DNA of 42,271 bases from Oscillospiraceae bacterium. GTDB taxonomy: Bacteria; Bacillota; Clostridia; Oscillospirales; Ruminococcaceae. This document shows, in pieces, positions 22,918-33,500 of this stretch (within the stretch, counting starts at the first letter, position 1; each line of letters starts with the position of its first letter). The stretch lies in NCBI GenBank assembly GCA_017473015.1, contig JAFUNP010000036.1, positions 1 to 42,271 of the forward strand. The letters run 5' to 3'. A model generated the notes under the pieces. That model worked only from the letters and a program-made list of their open reading frames with translations. It did no database searches and was not told where the DNA came from. Made by a program: the position numbers and the translations under genes.

Positions 22918-23271
22918 ATGAGTAAACAGAAAAAATGTATTCCAGTGGGAGACTATTTCATCCCAGCAATCGAATTGAAATCAGTAGAAGATAAGGCGTT
23001 GAATAAGTATGGCAGGATGCGCAGAGCATTTCTTCAGGAGCAGAAGCCGATACTCTTTGACGAACTGGTGCTGACGGAGCAGCTGTTTCCACATCTGTAT
23101 GAAGTTCAGGATATTGCGGAGAAAAGAGTGGAAGTAATCATGGCCGGACTGCTTGAAAAGAATCCGGCACCGGATAAGGAAACGGATGCTATGACTTGGG
23201 TAAGGCATATGAATATGCTGAAAGCAATGGCGGAGGAAGTAGTAGTTAGGGGAGTAATTTGTAACTTATAA
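22918..23271 (+). CDS. TnpV-like transposon-encoded protein
   Basis: The 117-residue protein matches the TnpV family: VGDYFIPAIEL near the start, KYGRMRRAFLQEQKPILFDEL, then LYEVQDIAEKRVEVIMAGLLEK and WVRHMNMLKAMAEEVV. TnpV proteins are common on Clostridia integrative elements; their role is unknown. The ATG at 22918 follows GGAGGA by seven bases. An in-frame ATG at 22885 has no such site. A hairpin CCGTGA/TCACGG (22883-22906) covers part of the ribosome site and could dampen translation. Confidence 0.85.
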   Translation: MSKQKKCIPVGDYFIPAIELKSVEDKALNKYGRMRRAFLQEQKPILFDELVLTEQLFPHLYEVQDIAEKRVEVIMAGLLEKNPAPDKETDAMTWVRHMNMLKAMAEEVVVRGVICNL

Positions 23272-23279
23272 TTTGAACA

Positions 23280-23301
23280 GGCTGGCTTTATTAAGCCAGC
23301 C
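23280..23301 (+). terminator. Hairpin after tnpV
   Basis: Perfect 9-bp stem GGCTGGCTT/AAGCCAGCC, loop TATT, weak T content after it. Confidence 0.6.
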
Positions 23302-23370
23302 AAATTTATAAGAAGTTGTTGATGTAATGTAAGAATGGTGATTAAGTTGATGATAAAAGTTTGGTTTCTA

Positions 23371-23379
23371 TGATATAAT
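23371..23379 (+). promoter_or_regulatory. Extended -10 promoter of the next gene
   Basis: TGATATAAT matches TGnTATAAT; no good -35. The gene starts 24 bases later. Confidence 0.55.
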
Positions 23380-23402
23380 AACAAATAGGGAGGATTATGT
23401 AG

Positions 23403-24302
23403 ATGAAATCAAGAAAGAGCCAAATACATAAGATTAAAATATATGTTACAATAATTAGCTTTTTGTTAATGGTCATGTTTAAAAGTGATATTGATTTTGT
23501 GAATTTAGCAAATAATTATTTTTCTGTCCCATTGGCAAAAGAAATATTATATGATATTTCGGTAGGAACATTCTCTGCAATGATTTTAGTTTGGTTAATA
23601 GATGAAATGAATGCAAGAAATGAAGAAAAAGAAGAGAAAAAACGTCGTTTAGTTATTTACAGAAAATTAAAACCAATTTTGAATGAATATTATGAATTCT
23701 ATCTGAAGTTATATATAGCAACACGTAAAGAAGAGGTAGTTATTAATGAAAAGGTGTTAAAAAGCTTAAATGATTGTAAAGATGAGTTTATTAAACAGAT
23801 TATGGAAACTGCTCCTTTTTATAAAGGAGGATTCTATGCAGATGCCGTAAAAACTCAAATGCAAATGAAATTGATGATGAGCAATCCAGATAATCCGCAA
23901 GAGATTATAAATATGGATACAAGCATTCCTTGGTACAAGTGTTGGTGCTATGATAGTACGGTGTTTTATGATGGAATTGAAGAAATAGAGAAAGTTTTCC
24001 CTGATTTTATTCCAAATGATTTGTTGGAAAATATAGAACAATTATTGGAGTTGGTAAAACCTTTAAAAGGAATAAATAATTTTATTGAGATGAAACCAAT
24101 GGCAGATTATGTTAGTATGCAGGTTGTAATGATGCCTACAGAATTTTTTTTAGATGCATATAAATTTATTGATATCATAGATAAACTTGAAAGTGTAATA
24201 AAAATTGTAGAAAATGAGATGGATATCTCTATTAGAGAACGAGATGTTGATTTTTTTAATAAAAGAAATATAGCACCAATTTTAGGTAGTGCTTGCGAGT
24301 AA
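23403..24302 (+). CDS. Two-helix membrane protein of unknown function (cargo)
   Basis: The 299-residue AT-rich gene codes two N-terminal membrane segments (about 10-25 and 50-66), then a charged stretch EEKEEKKRR. A helical soluble domain of about 220 residues with no family I recognise makes up the rest. The position at the head of a defence island, with its own promoter and terminator, suggests a stand-alone defence or membrane-effector gene, but no motif proves it. ATG preceded by GGGAGGA. Confidence 0.6.
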   Translation: MKSRKSQIHKIKIYVTIISFLLMVMFKSDIDFVNLANNYFSVPLAKEILYDISVGTFSAMILVWLIDEMNARNEEKEEKKRRLVIYRKLKPILNEYYEFYLKLYIATRKEEVVINEKVLKSLNDCKDEFIKQIMETAPFYKGGFYADAVKTQMQMKLMMSNPDNPQEIINMDTSIPWYKCWCYDSTVFYDGIEEIEKVFPDFIPNDLLENIEQLLELVKPLKGINNFIEMKPMADYVSMQVVMMPTEFFLDAYKFIDIIDKLESVIKIVENEMDISIRERDVDFFNKRNIAPILGSACE

Positions 24303-24307
24303 GATAT

Positions 24308-24341
24308 AGCAGCTTTATATACTTTTGTAAAGCTGCTTTTT
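24308..24341 (+). terminator. Terminator of the orphan membrane gene
   Basis: 10-bp stem AGCAGCTTTA/TAAAGCTGCT followed by TTTTT. Confidence 0.88.
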
Positions 24342-24388
24342 ATATTCCTGTAACGGCAAAAATAAAGAGAGAATACAATGATAAGAAG

Positions 24389-24417
24389 TTGATATATTGC
24401 CGATAATGTGGTATACT
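24389..24417 (+). promoter_or_regulatory. Promoter of the Fic-hsd unit
   Basis: TTGATA, 17 bases, TATACT. No terminator is seen from here to the end of hsdR, so it may drive the whole cluster. Confidence 0.7.
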
Positions 24418-24468
24418 ATATCGTAGTAAAGTGTAAATTTAGATTTGATTTATAACGGAGGAGAGCAG

Positions 24469-25359
24469 ATGCGATACCTTTCAGTTACTGAAATAGCAAA
24501 AAAATGGAATGTTTCAGAGCGTAGCGTAAGAAACTACTGTGCTCAGGGACGAGTAACCGGAGCATTTCTTACCGGCAAGACTTGGAATGTTCCTGAAAAT
24601 GCAGAAAAACCGGAGCGTTCCAACAAGAAAAAAGAACAGCCAGTTACTTTACTGGATATTCTGCAGGAGCAGAAAGCAAGTAAGTATTCCGGTGGCATTT
24701 ATCATAAGACACAGATTGACTTAACATACAACTCTAATCATATCGAAGGCAGTCGTTTGACACACGATCAGACAAGATATATTTTTGAAACCAATACCAT
24801 CGGTGTTGAAAACGAAGTGCTGAATGTGGATGACGTGATTGAAACAGCGAATCATTTTCGTTGCATTGATATGATTATTGATAATGCAAAGGTAGCTTTG
24901 ACAGAGAAATTCATTAAAGAACTGCATCTGATTCTGAAGAATGGGACCAGTGATTCCAGAAAAGATTGGTTTGTTGTTGGTGACTACAAGAAGTTACCGA
25001 ATGAAGTTGGCGGTATGGACACTGCCCTTCCGGAAGAAGTTGCCGATAAAATGAAAGCTCTGCTGACGGAATACAATGCCAAGGAAGAAAAGACCTTTGA
25101 AGATATTCTGGACTTCCATGTGAAGTTTGAAAGAATCCATCCGTTCCAGGACGGTAACGGCCGTGTAGGCAGACTGATTATGTTTAAGGAGTGCCTGAAA
25201 TATAATATCGTTCCGTTTATTATCGAAGATAATTTGAAGCTATATTATTACCGTGGCTTAAAAGAATGGAACAGTGAAAAAGGTTTCTTGACAGATACCT
25301 GTCTGACAGCACAAGATAAATATAAAGCATATTTGGATTACTTCAGGATTGCTTATTAA
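24469..25359 (+). CDS. Fic-domain AMP-transferase-like protein with N-terminal HTH
   Basis: The 296-residue protein has a MerR/excisionase-like HTH (YLSVTEIAKKWNVSERSVRNY, 3-23). An inhibitory motif SNHIEG (89-94, S/TxxxE[G/N]) and the catalytic HPFQDGNGRVGR (224-235) follow. All catalytic residues are present, so it should transfer AMP to a hydroxyl side chain when the inhibitory Glu is displaced. An inhibitory helix before the Fic core is class II. The HTH suggests DNA binding or autoregulation. The ATG at 24469 is used because GGAGGAG precedes it; the in-frame ATG at 24445 lacks a site. It is the first gene before the type I R-M cluster, a common neighbourhood for this protein type. Confidence 0.9.
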   Translation: MRYLSVTEIAKKWNVSERSVRNYCAQGRVTGAFLTGKTWNVPENAEKPERSNKKKEQPVTLLDILQEQKASKYSGGIYHKTQIDLTYNSNHIEGSRLTHDQTRYIFETNTIGVENEVLNVDDVIETANHFRCIDMIIDNAKVALTEKFIKELHLILKNGTSDSRKDWFVVGDYKKLPNEVGGMDTALPEEVADKMKALLTEYNAKEEKTFEDILDFHVKFERIHPFQDGNGRVGRLIMFKECLKYNIVPFIIEDNLKLYYYRGLKEWNSEKGFLTDTCLTAQDKYKAYLDYFRIAY

Positions 25360-25387
25360 ATATTTAAGGAGAAATATTATTTGATAT

Positions 25388-25984
25388 ATGTCAAAGAATA
25401 AGAAAAATAAGAAGAATACAACAGAAAAGGTGATCGATAAAGGTTTTGTTGATGAACAGGTTCTTTCTAAAGCTATAGTAAAAGCGTATTTTGAAATAGA
25501 AGATAAGAAAAAAGAGAATGAACAAAAACTTACAGAAAAAGAACAAAAAGAATGGCTTTCTTTTCTGGGACAAGAAGATTACCCTGCTGATGAAAAATGG
25601 CTTCTTAAAAAATGGCATCGGTATCGCAACGATTTTGTTGGTATTTGGAGATTACTTTTTATAAAGGCAAAAGATGTAAAGGATATGAGGGCTACATTTG
25701 GACTTATCAGTATGGCTACAGCACTTGTTTTCAGAGCATGTAAATGGCTTCTGTATGTACTTTCTTTATATGTCTTTATTCTTTCAATAAACAACAAAAT
25801 ACTTTTGATTATGGGAACATCATTATCAATTATGATTTGGATGATAGCAAGATTGTTCAGAATTGCTGCATTTGAAATTGATAAGATGAGAGACACCAAT
25901 ATGTTGTTGACTATTTTTTCAGCAGCTTTGACTTTTGTCACAATAATTATACCTGTAATAACATTCTTTCTAAATAAGATTTAA
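25388..25984 (+). CDS. Small membrane protein between fic and hsdM
   Basis: The 198-residue protein has a Lys/Asn-rich start, a charged helical part, WLSFLGQEDYPADEKW, and a C-terminal hairpin of about three membrane segments (about 108-195). No family recognised. It lies 28 bases after fic and 21 before hsdM, so it is inside the operon. The ribosome site is far (AAGGAG about 16 bases before ATG), which suggests weak translation. Confidence 0.6.
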   Translation: MSKNKKNKKNTTEKVIDKGFVDEQVLSKAIVKAYFEIEDKKKENEQKLTEKEQKEWLSFLGQEDYPADEKWLLKKWHRYRNDFVGIWRLLFIKAKDVKDMRATFGLISMATALVFRACKWLLYVLSLYVFILSINNKILLIMGTSLSIMIWMIARLFRIAAFEIDKMRDTNMLLTIFSAALTFVTIIIPVITFFLNKI

Positions 25985-26005
25985 ATACATAAATGGAGAA
26001 ATGAT

Positions 26006-27823
26006 ATGATTAACATTCGTAAATTAGAAGCAGAATTATGGGAATCAGCGGACTTGCTGCGTGCAGGCTCAAAGCTGACATCCAACCAGTACTGTATGCC
26101 AGTGCTTGGTTTGATTTTTCTGCGTTATGCATATAGTAGATTTAAAATGGTGGAGGCGGAAATTCTTAAAAATCGTCCGTCCCGTGGTGGCAGAGTAATG
26201 CCGGTAGAAGCAAGCGATTTTACAGCTAAAAGTGCGCTCTATTTGCCAAAAGAAGCACAGTATGACTATCTGGTAAATCTTCCATCAGATATTTCGTCTG
26301 CAGGTCTTGTAAATAAAGACGGTCATATTATGAATAGTCTGGGCGAAGTTGTAAACAACGCCATGGCATTGGTGGAAGAACAAAGTGAACAGCTTGTTGG
26401 TGTACTGCCTAAAGACTACACAATGTTCAATGATGATCTGCTTGGTGAACTTCTGCGTATTTTCAATAACAGTGCACTGGATGAAGTAGGTGGCGACATC
26501 ATCGGCCGTATCTATGAATACTTCCTCAACAAATTTGCGAAAAACATTGCGTCTGATGATGGTGTATTCTTTACACCAAAATCATTGGTAAAAATGATCG
26601 TAAATATTATTGAACCAAAGAGCGGTATATTGCTTGACCCTGCCTGTGGGTCTGGTGGTATGTTCATTCAGTCGGGCGACTTTGTAAATCAGTCCGGTAT
26701 GAATGCAAACAGTGCTATGACTTTCTATGGTCAGGAAAAAGTGGAATACAATGCACAGCTGTGTCTGATGAATATGGCTGTTCATGGATTAACAGGTGTT
26801 ATCAAATCCGGTGATGAAGCCAATACGTTCTATCACGATGCACACAATCTGGATGGTTGTTGCGATTATGTTATGGCAAACCCACCTTTTAATGTGGACA
26901 AAGTAAAAGCAGAGTCTTGCGAAAATGCAAAACGTCTGCCATTTGGTATGCCTGGTGTAAACAAAAACAAAGAAGTTGGTAATGGCAACTATCTGTGGAT
27001 TTCTTATTTTTACAGCTATTTGAATGAAAAAGGCCGTGCCGGTTTTGTTATGGCTTCTTCTGCTACAGACAGCCAGGGTAAAGACAAAGATATCCGTCAG
27101 AAACTTGTAGAAACAGGTCATGTAGATGCCATGATCAGCGTAGGTAATAACTTCTTCTACACAAAATCTCTGCCTTGCTCTTTGTGGTTCCTTGATAAAG
27201 GTAAAAGTGAAGCAATCAAAGATAAAGTTCTGTTTATTGATGCCCGTAACTATTACACTGTTGTTGACCGTACATTGAATGAATGGTCAGAGTGGCAGCT
27301 GAAGAATCTGAATGCCGTTGTATGGCTCTACCGTGGTGAAACAGAAAAATACAAAGCATTACTGGATGAATACAGAGCTATATTGGGCAATGGTTCCTTT
27401 GAAGATACTCTTCATCAGTTGAAGGACGAGCTGAAAGATCTGCAAAAGCGTGCAAAAATTGAAGTAGATAACGCAGGTCGTACTGATAAAAAGCGTATTC
27501 AGGCTGAATATGACAAAATGATTGTTGACGAGAATGAAGAAATCACAGTTGCAAAAGAAGCTGTATGGTTATATGAAAAATTCGGTGATGGTGTTTATGC
27601 TGATGTGCTTGGTCTGTGCAAAGTTGCTGATATTTCAGAAATGGAAGAAAAAGGCTGGTCTCTGACACCGGGCGCTTATGTAGGTGTTGCACCGGTAGAA
27701 GATGATGGTGTGGACTTTGAAGAACGCATGGCAGAAATTCACCGTGAATTGTTATCTCTGCAGGCAGAATCAAATGATTTGATGGATACTATCTCTAAAA
27801 ATATGAAGGAGATGGGATTATGA
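26006..27823 (+). CDS. hsdM: Type I restriction-modification methyltransferase subunit
   Basis: The 605-residue protein has the HsdM N-terminal helical domain (residues 1-150) and the N6-adenine methylase core. SAM motif I is LLDPACGSGGMF (209-220) and catalytic motif IV is NPPF (292-295). A long helical C-terminal region may contact HsdS. With two HsdM and one HsdS it methylates a bipartite site and licenses cutting by HsdR. ATG after GGAGA. It overlaps hsdS by four bases (ATGA). Confidence 0.96.
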   Translation: MINIRKLEAELWESADLLRAGSKLTSNQYCMPVLGLIFLRYAYSRFKMVEAEILKNRPSRGGRVMPVEASDFTAKSALYLPKEAQYDYLVNLPSDISSAGLVNKDGHIMNSLGEVVNNAMALVEEQSEQLVGVLPKDYTMFNDDLLGELLRIFNNSALDEVGGDIIGRIYEYFLNKFAKNIASDDGVFFTPKSLVKMIVNIIEPKSGILLDPACGSGGMFIQSGDFVNQSGMNANSAMTFYGQEKVEYNAQLCLMNMAVHGLTGVIKSGDEANTFYHDAHNLDGCCDYVMANPPFNVDKVKAESCENAKRLPFGMPGVNKNKEVGNGNYLWISYFYSYLNEKGRAGFVMASSATDSQGKDKDIRQKLVETGHVDAMISVGNNFFYTKSLPCSLWFLDKGKSEAIKDKVLFIDARNYYTVVDRTLNEWSEWQLKNLNAVVWLYRGETEKYKALLDEYRAILGNGSFEDTLHQLKDELKDLQKRAKIEVDNAGRTDKKRIQAEYDKMIVDENEEITVAKEAVWLYEKFGDGVYADVLGLCKVADISEMEEKGWSLTPGAYVGVAPVEDDGVDFEERMAEIHRELLSLQAESNDLMDTISKNMKEMGL

Positions 27824-29091
27824 TGTGGGAGAAAACAACGATAGGAAAGCATTGTACTGTGACTTCAAGTAAGCGATTTCATTTGTCTGATAGAAGTGAT
27901 AGTGGAATTCCTTTTTATTGTTCAAAAGAAATAATTCAAAAAGTCAACGGACAAGAAATAACTGATTGTGATTATATAAAAGTAGAAGCTTATGAAGAGG
28001 TAAAGAAGAAGTTTGGAGTACCTGAATGTGGTGATTTGCTTATTACCACCAGAGGAACATACGGAATTCCATACCTTTACAATGCAGAAGATAAATTTTA
28101 TTTTGCGGATGGTAATTTGACTTGGCTTAAAGAGTTTGATGATCAGCTTAACGCAGAATTTCTCTACTATTGGATTTTGTCATATGAAGGACAGAAAAAA
28201 ATTGATGCAATCGCAAAAGGAACTGCACAAAAAGCAGTGCCGATAGCCTTAATTAAAGATATTGAATTATCCATTCCAGATGTTGAAACACAGAAAAAGA
28301 TTACTAATATATTGAAATCTTATGATGACCTGATTGCAAACAACCATAAACAAATCAAATTGCTTGAAGAATCAGCACAGCGTCTGTATAAAGAGTGGTT
28401 TATAGATTTACGCTTCCCTGGACATGAAAATGTGACTATTGTCAATGGTGTGCCAGAGGGATGGAAACAATATTATCTTTCTGAAATAGTAGGATATGAA
28501 ATCGGAGGCGGCTGGGGAGAAGAATCTGTCACTGAAAAATGTGATAACCCAGCCTATGTAATAAGGGGCACGGACTTATATGGCATAACTCATGGAGTTA
28601 TATCTGAAGTTCCTTATAGATTTCATGCTACAAGCAATTTAAAGTCAAGACAACTTATAGATGGTGATATTATATTTGAGGTTTCTGGTGGTAGTAAGAC
28701 AGAAGGTGTTGCGAGAACTGCTTTGATTCGTAATACTATACTTCAATTTTTAAGAGAGCCAATTATGTGTGCAAGTTTCTGTAAACTTGTTAGAGCAAAA
28801 GAAAAAATACATTCTCAACTGCTGTTTGATACATTTCAATACATGCGAGCTTTTGGAAAAACAGGAGAGTATGATAAAAAAAGTGCAAGCAGTATTGTAA
28901 ATTATAGGTGGAAGGACTTTCTTGCTCAAGAAACTATTTTAATACCAACCGATAAATTATTGTTAAAATACAATACACTATCAGAAAATATGTATCAGTT
29001 GATTTTATCAAAGTCGGTTGAAATAGAAAAAGCAAAAGAAGCACGTGACCGCTTATTGCCAAAACTGATGAGCGGAGAAATTGAGGTGTAA
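27820..29091 (+). CDS. hsdS: Type I restriction-modification specificity subunit
   Basis: The 423-residue protein has two target-recognition domains separated and closed by conserved helices. TRD1 is about 1-160, followed by IPDVETQKKITNILKSYDDLI and LLEESAQRLYKEWF. TRD2 is about 215-380, followed by KAKEARDRLLPKLMSGEIEV. This sets the two half-sites of the recognition sequence. The reading frame is intact. No second hsdS copy or inverted repeat for shuffling is seen. Confidence 0.95.
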   Translation: MMWEKTTIGKHCTVTSSKRFHLSDRSDSGIPFYCSKEIIQKVNGQEITDCDYIKVEAYEEVKKKFGVPECGDLLITTRGTYGIPYLYNAEDKFYFADGNLTWLKEFDDQLNAEFLYYWILSYEGQKKIDAIAKGTAQKAVPIALIKDIELSIPDVETQKKITNILKSYDDLIANNHKQIKLLEESAQRLYKEWFIDLRFPGHENVTIVNGVPEGWKQYYLSEIVGYEIGGGWGEESVTEKCDNPAYVIRGTDLYGITHGVISEVPYRFHATSNLKSRQLIDGDIIFEVSGGSKTEGVARTALIRNTILQFLREPIMCASFCKLVRAKEKIHSQLLFDTFQYMRAFGKTGEYDKKSASSIVNYRWKDFLAQETILIPTDKLLLKYNTLSENMYQLILSKSVEIEKAKEARDRLLPKLMSGEIEV

Positions 29092-29097
29092 TATATA

Positions 29098-29769
29098 ATG
29101 TGGGAAGTAATACATACAACTCTACTTACACTTGATTGGAAAGAAATCTTTTATATATTGATAGGTACTTGTTTAGGTGTAGTAACCAGTTGTGCAATCC
29201 TTTTTCTTGAACGTTTTATGGATAAAAAAGGAAAGCTAAATATATTTTATAAAAGATCATTAGTGCGAGGTTCAAGTGGCTATGGCTGGGGATTTGATAA
29301 TACAGGAGACGGTCGAGTTTTCTTTATTGTCCCTGTAGTTCTTGAACTGCAAAATACATCTAACACAACACGAGTTATTAGAGATGTAAGTCTTTTGCTC
29401 TGTAATGAGAAAACGTTTGTGGCCAAGATGAAGCAGGCGGAAAAAATGCATACAAAAACTCGTACAGGAAGCACTGTAACAGGTGAGCAAGACTATTATT
29501 TCGGCACAGAGAAAGGCTCTTATTCCTTTGTTCTTGAGCCAAGAAGCATACAAAGGCAAGAGTGCGAATATATGCTTGTTATTCCTGCGTCAACAATTAA
29601 TGAAAAGTTATTTAACAATGTTATTATCAGATATCATGATGAAAAAAATAAAGCACATTATTATAAGATGATGAATGTGCCTGATTGCTGGCAACGAAAG
29701 CACTATGATGTTGATGAAGAATGGGTTTTATTGGAAAGAAAACAGAAAATAAACATCAAAACAAAATAA
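29098..29769 (+). CDS. Single-pass membrane protein between hsdS and hsdR
   Basis: The 223-residue protein has one N-terminal membrane segment (about 17-38) and a soluble domain. That domain looks beta-rich: IVPVVLELQNTSNTTRVIRDV, then QRQECEYMLVIPAS, as in small immunoglobulin-like folds. Starts six bases after hsdS with GAGGTG. It is AT-rich like its neighbours. No family recognised; a role in regulating or anchoring the R-M complex is only a guess. Confidence 0.6.
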   Translation: MWEVIHTTLLTLDWKEIFYILIGTCLGVVTSCAILFLERFMDKKGKLNIFYKRSLVRGSSGYGWGFDNTGDGRVFFIVPVVLELQNTSNTTRVIRDVSLLLCNEKTFVAKMKQAEKMHTKTRTGSTVTGEQDYYFGTEKGSYSFVLEPRSIQRQECEYMLVIPASTINEKLFNNVIIRYHDEKNKAHYYKMMNVPDCWQRKHYDVDEEWVLLERKQKINIKTK

Positions 29770-29810
29770 CATATGTTACTTGAAACTTTAAAATAAAAAT
29801 AGGTAAGGAC

Positions 29811-30524
29811 ATGAAAAATAATGATTTAGTTGTATCATTTGAAAATTCATTAGGCGTAGATATTACTGAGCTTGCTGTAGATGCAGTAGAGTTTGGTATC
29901 GATTTGAGTATAGATGATGGAATATTAAAAGATATTCCATTTGTCGGAACGGCTTTTAAGTTGTACAGCATAGGGAATAAAGTCTACGACAAACATTGCT
30001 TTGGCAAACTGTACTCATTTATAACAGCTATTAACTGTGGAAATTATTCTCAAGAAGATAAAGACAGATATCGTAGGAAATTTGTAGAGAATGAAAGTTT
30101 TCGCAAACAGGAACTGGAGTATTTGCTTGTTTTAATAGAGCGATATATAGGATTTGAAAAACCTCAGATGTTAGCTCAAATATATTTAGCATATTTGGAT
30201 GGAGAGATAGATTGGTCTGAACTCACGAAATATGCAGAAATTGTGGATCGATTTTTGCCGGGGGATAAAGAGTTTCTGCTAAAAAAGCGAGCACTTTACC
30301 ATGAAATATCTGCTCCTATACCAGATGCGTTTTTAAGATTAGCCGCTTTGGGAATTTATGAGGAGTACATGACAGATGTTATTGCACCAACAACATTAGG
30401 CAGCATTACAATTCCGGCGAAACAAGAAAAGACATTTAAAACAACAGCGTTTGGAGAAAAACTCCAAGATATATTGGTACACACAAATGAAAGCGCATAT
30501 GCGAAAATACATATGCATACCTAA
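29811..30524 (+). CDS. Unknown R-M-associated protein with DGxLKDIPxxGT motif
   Basis: The 237-residue protein has a short hydrophobic core DGILKDIPFVGTAFKLYSIG (about 43-62) followed by helical segments (SQEDKDRYRRKF, QMLAQIYLAYLDGEIDW). I recall similar proteins of unknown function near defence genes, but cannot name a family. The Gly-rich hydrophobic stretch might insert in membranes. Between hsdS and hsdR, 18 bases before hsdR, so transcribed with the R-M genes. Confidence 0.6.
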   Translation: MKNNDLVVSFENSLGVDITELAVDAVEFGIDLSIDDGILKDIPFVGTAFKLYSIGNKVYDKHCFGKLYSFITAINCGNYSQEDKDRYRRKFVENESFRKQELEYLLVLIERYIGFEKPQMLAQIYLAYLDGEIDWSELTKYAEIVDRFLPGDKEFLLKKRALYHEISAPIPDAFLRLAALGIYEEYMTDVIAPTTLGSITIPAKQEKTFKTTAFGEKLQDILVHTNESAYAKIHMHT

Positions 30525-30542
30525 CAACAAGGAGACAAATTT

Positions 30543-33500
30543 ATGAGCTACGATTATTCCGAAAATATACTTGTTCAAGAAAGTGCCGGTAATCTGCTCC
30601 GTGATGAACTGGGCTGGGATGTCCGGTTTGCTTACAATACAGAAATCTTAGGAAAAAACGGCACTTTCGGCAGAGAAAGCTATAAAGAAATAGTATTGCT
30701 TCGCTATTTTCGTGAAGCATTGAAAAAGTTAAACCCATGGATCAATGACAATCAGATTTCTGAAGCGCAGAAGACTTTGGAACAGAGATTGTCAACTTCT
30801 TCTCTGCTACAGGTAAATGAGGAGAAATATTTTCTTATTCGTGATGGTATTCCGGTAACCGTAAAGAAACCGAACGGACAGACCGAAACAAAGAAAGCTT
30901 CTGTTATTGATTTTCAGAATCCGGACAATAACTATTTCCTTGCAATTAAAGAATTAAAAATTCATGGTGATTTATATCGTCGCAGAACGGACATTGTAGG
31001 TTTTGTAAATGGTATTCCATTGCTGTTTGTGGAACTGAAGAAGAACACTGTTGATGTGCAGAATGCATACGATGACAACTACACAGATTATCAGGATACC
31101 ATTCCACATTTGTTCTATTACAATGCATTCTTAATGCTGTCCAACGGTACAGAAGCGAAAGTAGGTACTCTTGGCAGTAAGTATGAGTTTTTCCATGAGT
31201 GGAAACGCCTTGCAGAAGAAGATCAGGGCAGTGTTGCCCTTGAAACAATGCTCCGTGGTATCTGTAAGAAAGAAAACTTCCTTGATTTGTTTGAAAACTT
31301 TATTCTGTATGACCATTCCGGTGGACATACAGCTAAAATTCTTGCCCGCAACCACCAGTATCTTGGTGTAAACGAGGCTATGAAAGCCTATGCAGCAAGA
31401 AAACTGAACGATGGTAAATTAGGTGTTTTCTGGCATACACAGGGTTCCGGCAAGAGTTATTCCATGGTATTTCTTGCACAGAAGGTGCGAAGGAAATTTG
31501 AAGGTTCACCGACTTTTGTTATTCTGACAGACCGTGAAGAATTAAATTCTCAAATTAGTGATACTTTTGAAAATTGCGGGTTGCTTGGTAAGACAAAGGC
31601 ATCACAGTTTATTGCTACAAGCGGTGATGACCTTGTACAGAAACTGAAAGGTAATCCAAGTTTTATCTTTACGTTGATTCAGAAATTTAACAAACCAAAT
31701 GCAGTGCCTATTTATCCGGACCACGATATTATCATTATGTCTGACGAAGCTCATCGCAGCCAGTATGGTATCTTTGCGGATAATATGATGAAATTACTGC
31801 CTACCGCAGCACGTATCGGATTTACTGGAACGCCACTGTTATCAAGTGACAATATTACTGCCCGTACATTTGGTGGTTATGTGTCCGTTTATGACTTCAA
31901 GAGAGCGGTAGAAGACGGTGCGACAGTTCCGCTTTATTATGAAAATCGTGGCGAAAAGATTGTAGACTTACATAACCCTGAAATTACAGAACAGATTCTG
32001 GACGCTATTGAAAATGCTGATCTTGATGTTGACCAACAGGATAAATTGGAAGCAGAATTTGCTAAGGAAATACATTTGCTGACAGCAGAGCCAAGGTTAA
32101 AATCTATCGCTCGTGATTTTGTAAATCACTATTCAGATTTGTGGACAAGCGGTAAAGCAATGTTCGTTTGTCTGAATAAGGTAACTTGTGTTCGTATGTA
32201 CAATTACGTGCAGGAATACTGGAAAGAAGAAATCAAAAAGCTGAAAGCAAAAATAAAAACAGCCACTCAGCAGGAAGCACAGGAACTTGAGCGCAAGCTG
32301 AAGTGGATGGAAGAAACTGAAATGGCTGTAGTTATCAGCCAGGAACAGAATGAAATCCAGACTTTTAAAAAGTGGGATTTGGATATTAAATATCATCGTG
32401 CAAAGATGGAAAAGCGTGAACTGGATAAGGAATTTAAAGATTCCAAGAATCCACTTCGTGTAGTTTTTGTCTGTGCGATGTGGCTTACTGGTTTTGACGT
32501 GAAGTGCTTGTCCTGTCTGTACTTGGACAAGCCGTTGAAGGCTCACACTTTAATGCAGACAATTGCCCGTGCAAACCGTGTAAGTGAAGGCAAGAGCAAT
32601 GGCTTGATTATCGACTATATCGGCATTGTAAAGGCACTCAGAAAAGCTTTGGCAGACTATACAGCTAATGTTGGCGGTAATGGCGGAACAGATCCTACGG
32701 TAGATAAAGATGAGTTAATTGCTCGTATTATTGAAACTATCGCCAAAGCAAAAGCATTCCTATTAGAGAATGATTTTGATCTGCAGATGCTGATTGATGC
32801 TTATGATTTTATGAAATTATCTTATCTGCAGGAAGCAGCCAATGCGGTTTGCGGAACGATCGAAGATAAGAAAACATTCACTACATATGCGTCCGAACTG
32901 AACCGACTTATGAAGTATACTGATCGTGATGATATTACTGGTCATACTCGTAAGGAATACGAAGCGATTGCAGCAATTTATACCGAATTGCAGAAAAAAC
33001 GCAAACATGTTAATACAACGGAGTTGATGGTCCAGATTAATGCAATTATCAGTTCCTATGTAGAAATTCAGCACACACCAATGATGGTGCGAGAGGAACC
33101 ACGCCGCTTTGATATCAGTGCAATTGACTTTGATTTACTCCGCAGAGAGTTTGCAAAAGTAAAGAAAAAGAATCTGGTATTGAAGGACTTGGAAGAACTT
33201 ATCCAGATGAAATTGGATCGGATGCTGTTTACCAATCCGGATCGTATCAATTATTATGAACGTTATCAGCAAATTATTAATGAGTATAATAGCGAACAGG
33301 ATAGAGCAACTATCGAAAAGACTTTTATGGAATTAATGGATCTGGCGAACAAAATGAATCAGGAAGAACAGCGTTATGTTCGTGAAGGATTTGCAAGCGA
33401 TGAAGAACTTTCATTCTATGATATGTTGTTCCGTGAGGATTTGAGTAAAAACGATATTAAGAAATTGAAAGAAGTTGCAGCATCATTGCTACAGAAAGTT

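Noticed and set aside
27820-29091. Phase-variable hsdS by inversion
   Set aside because: Only one hsdS, no partial copies, and no recombinase next to it in the window.
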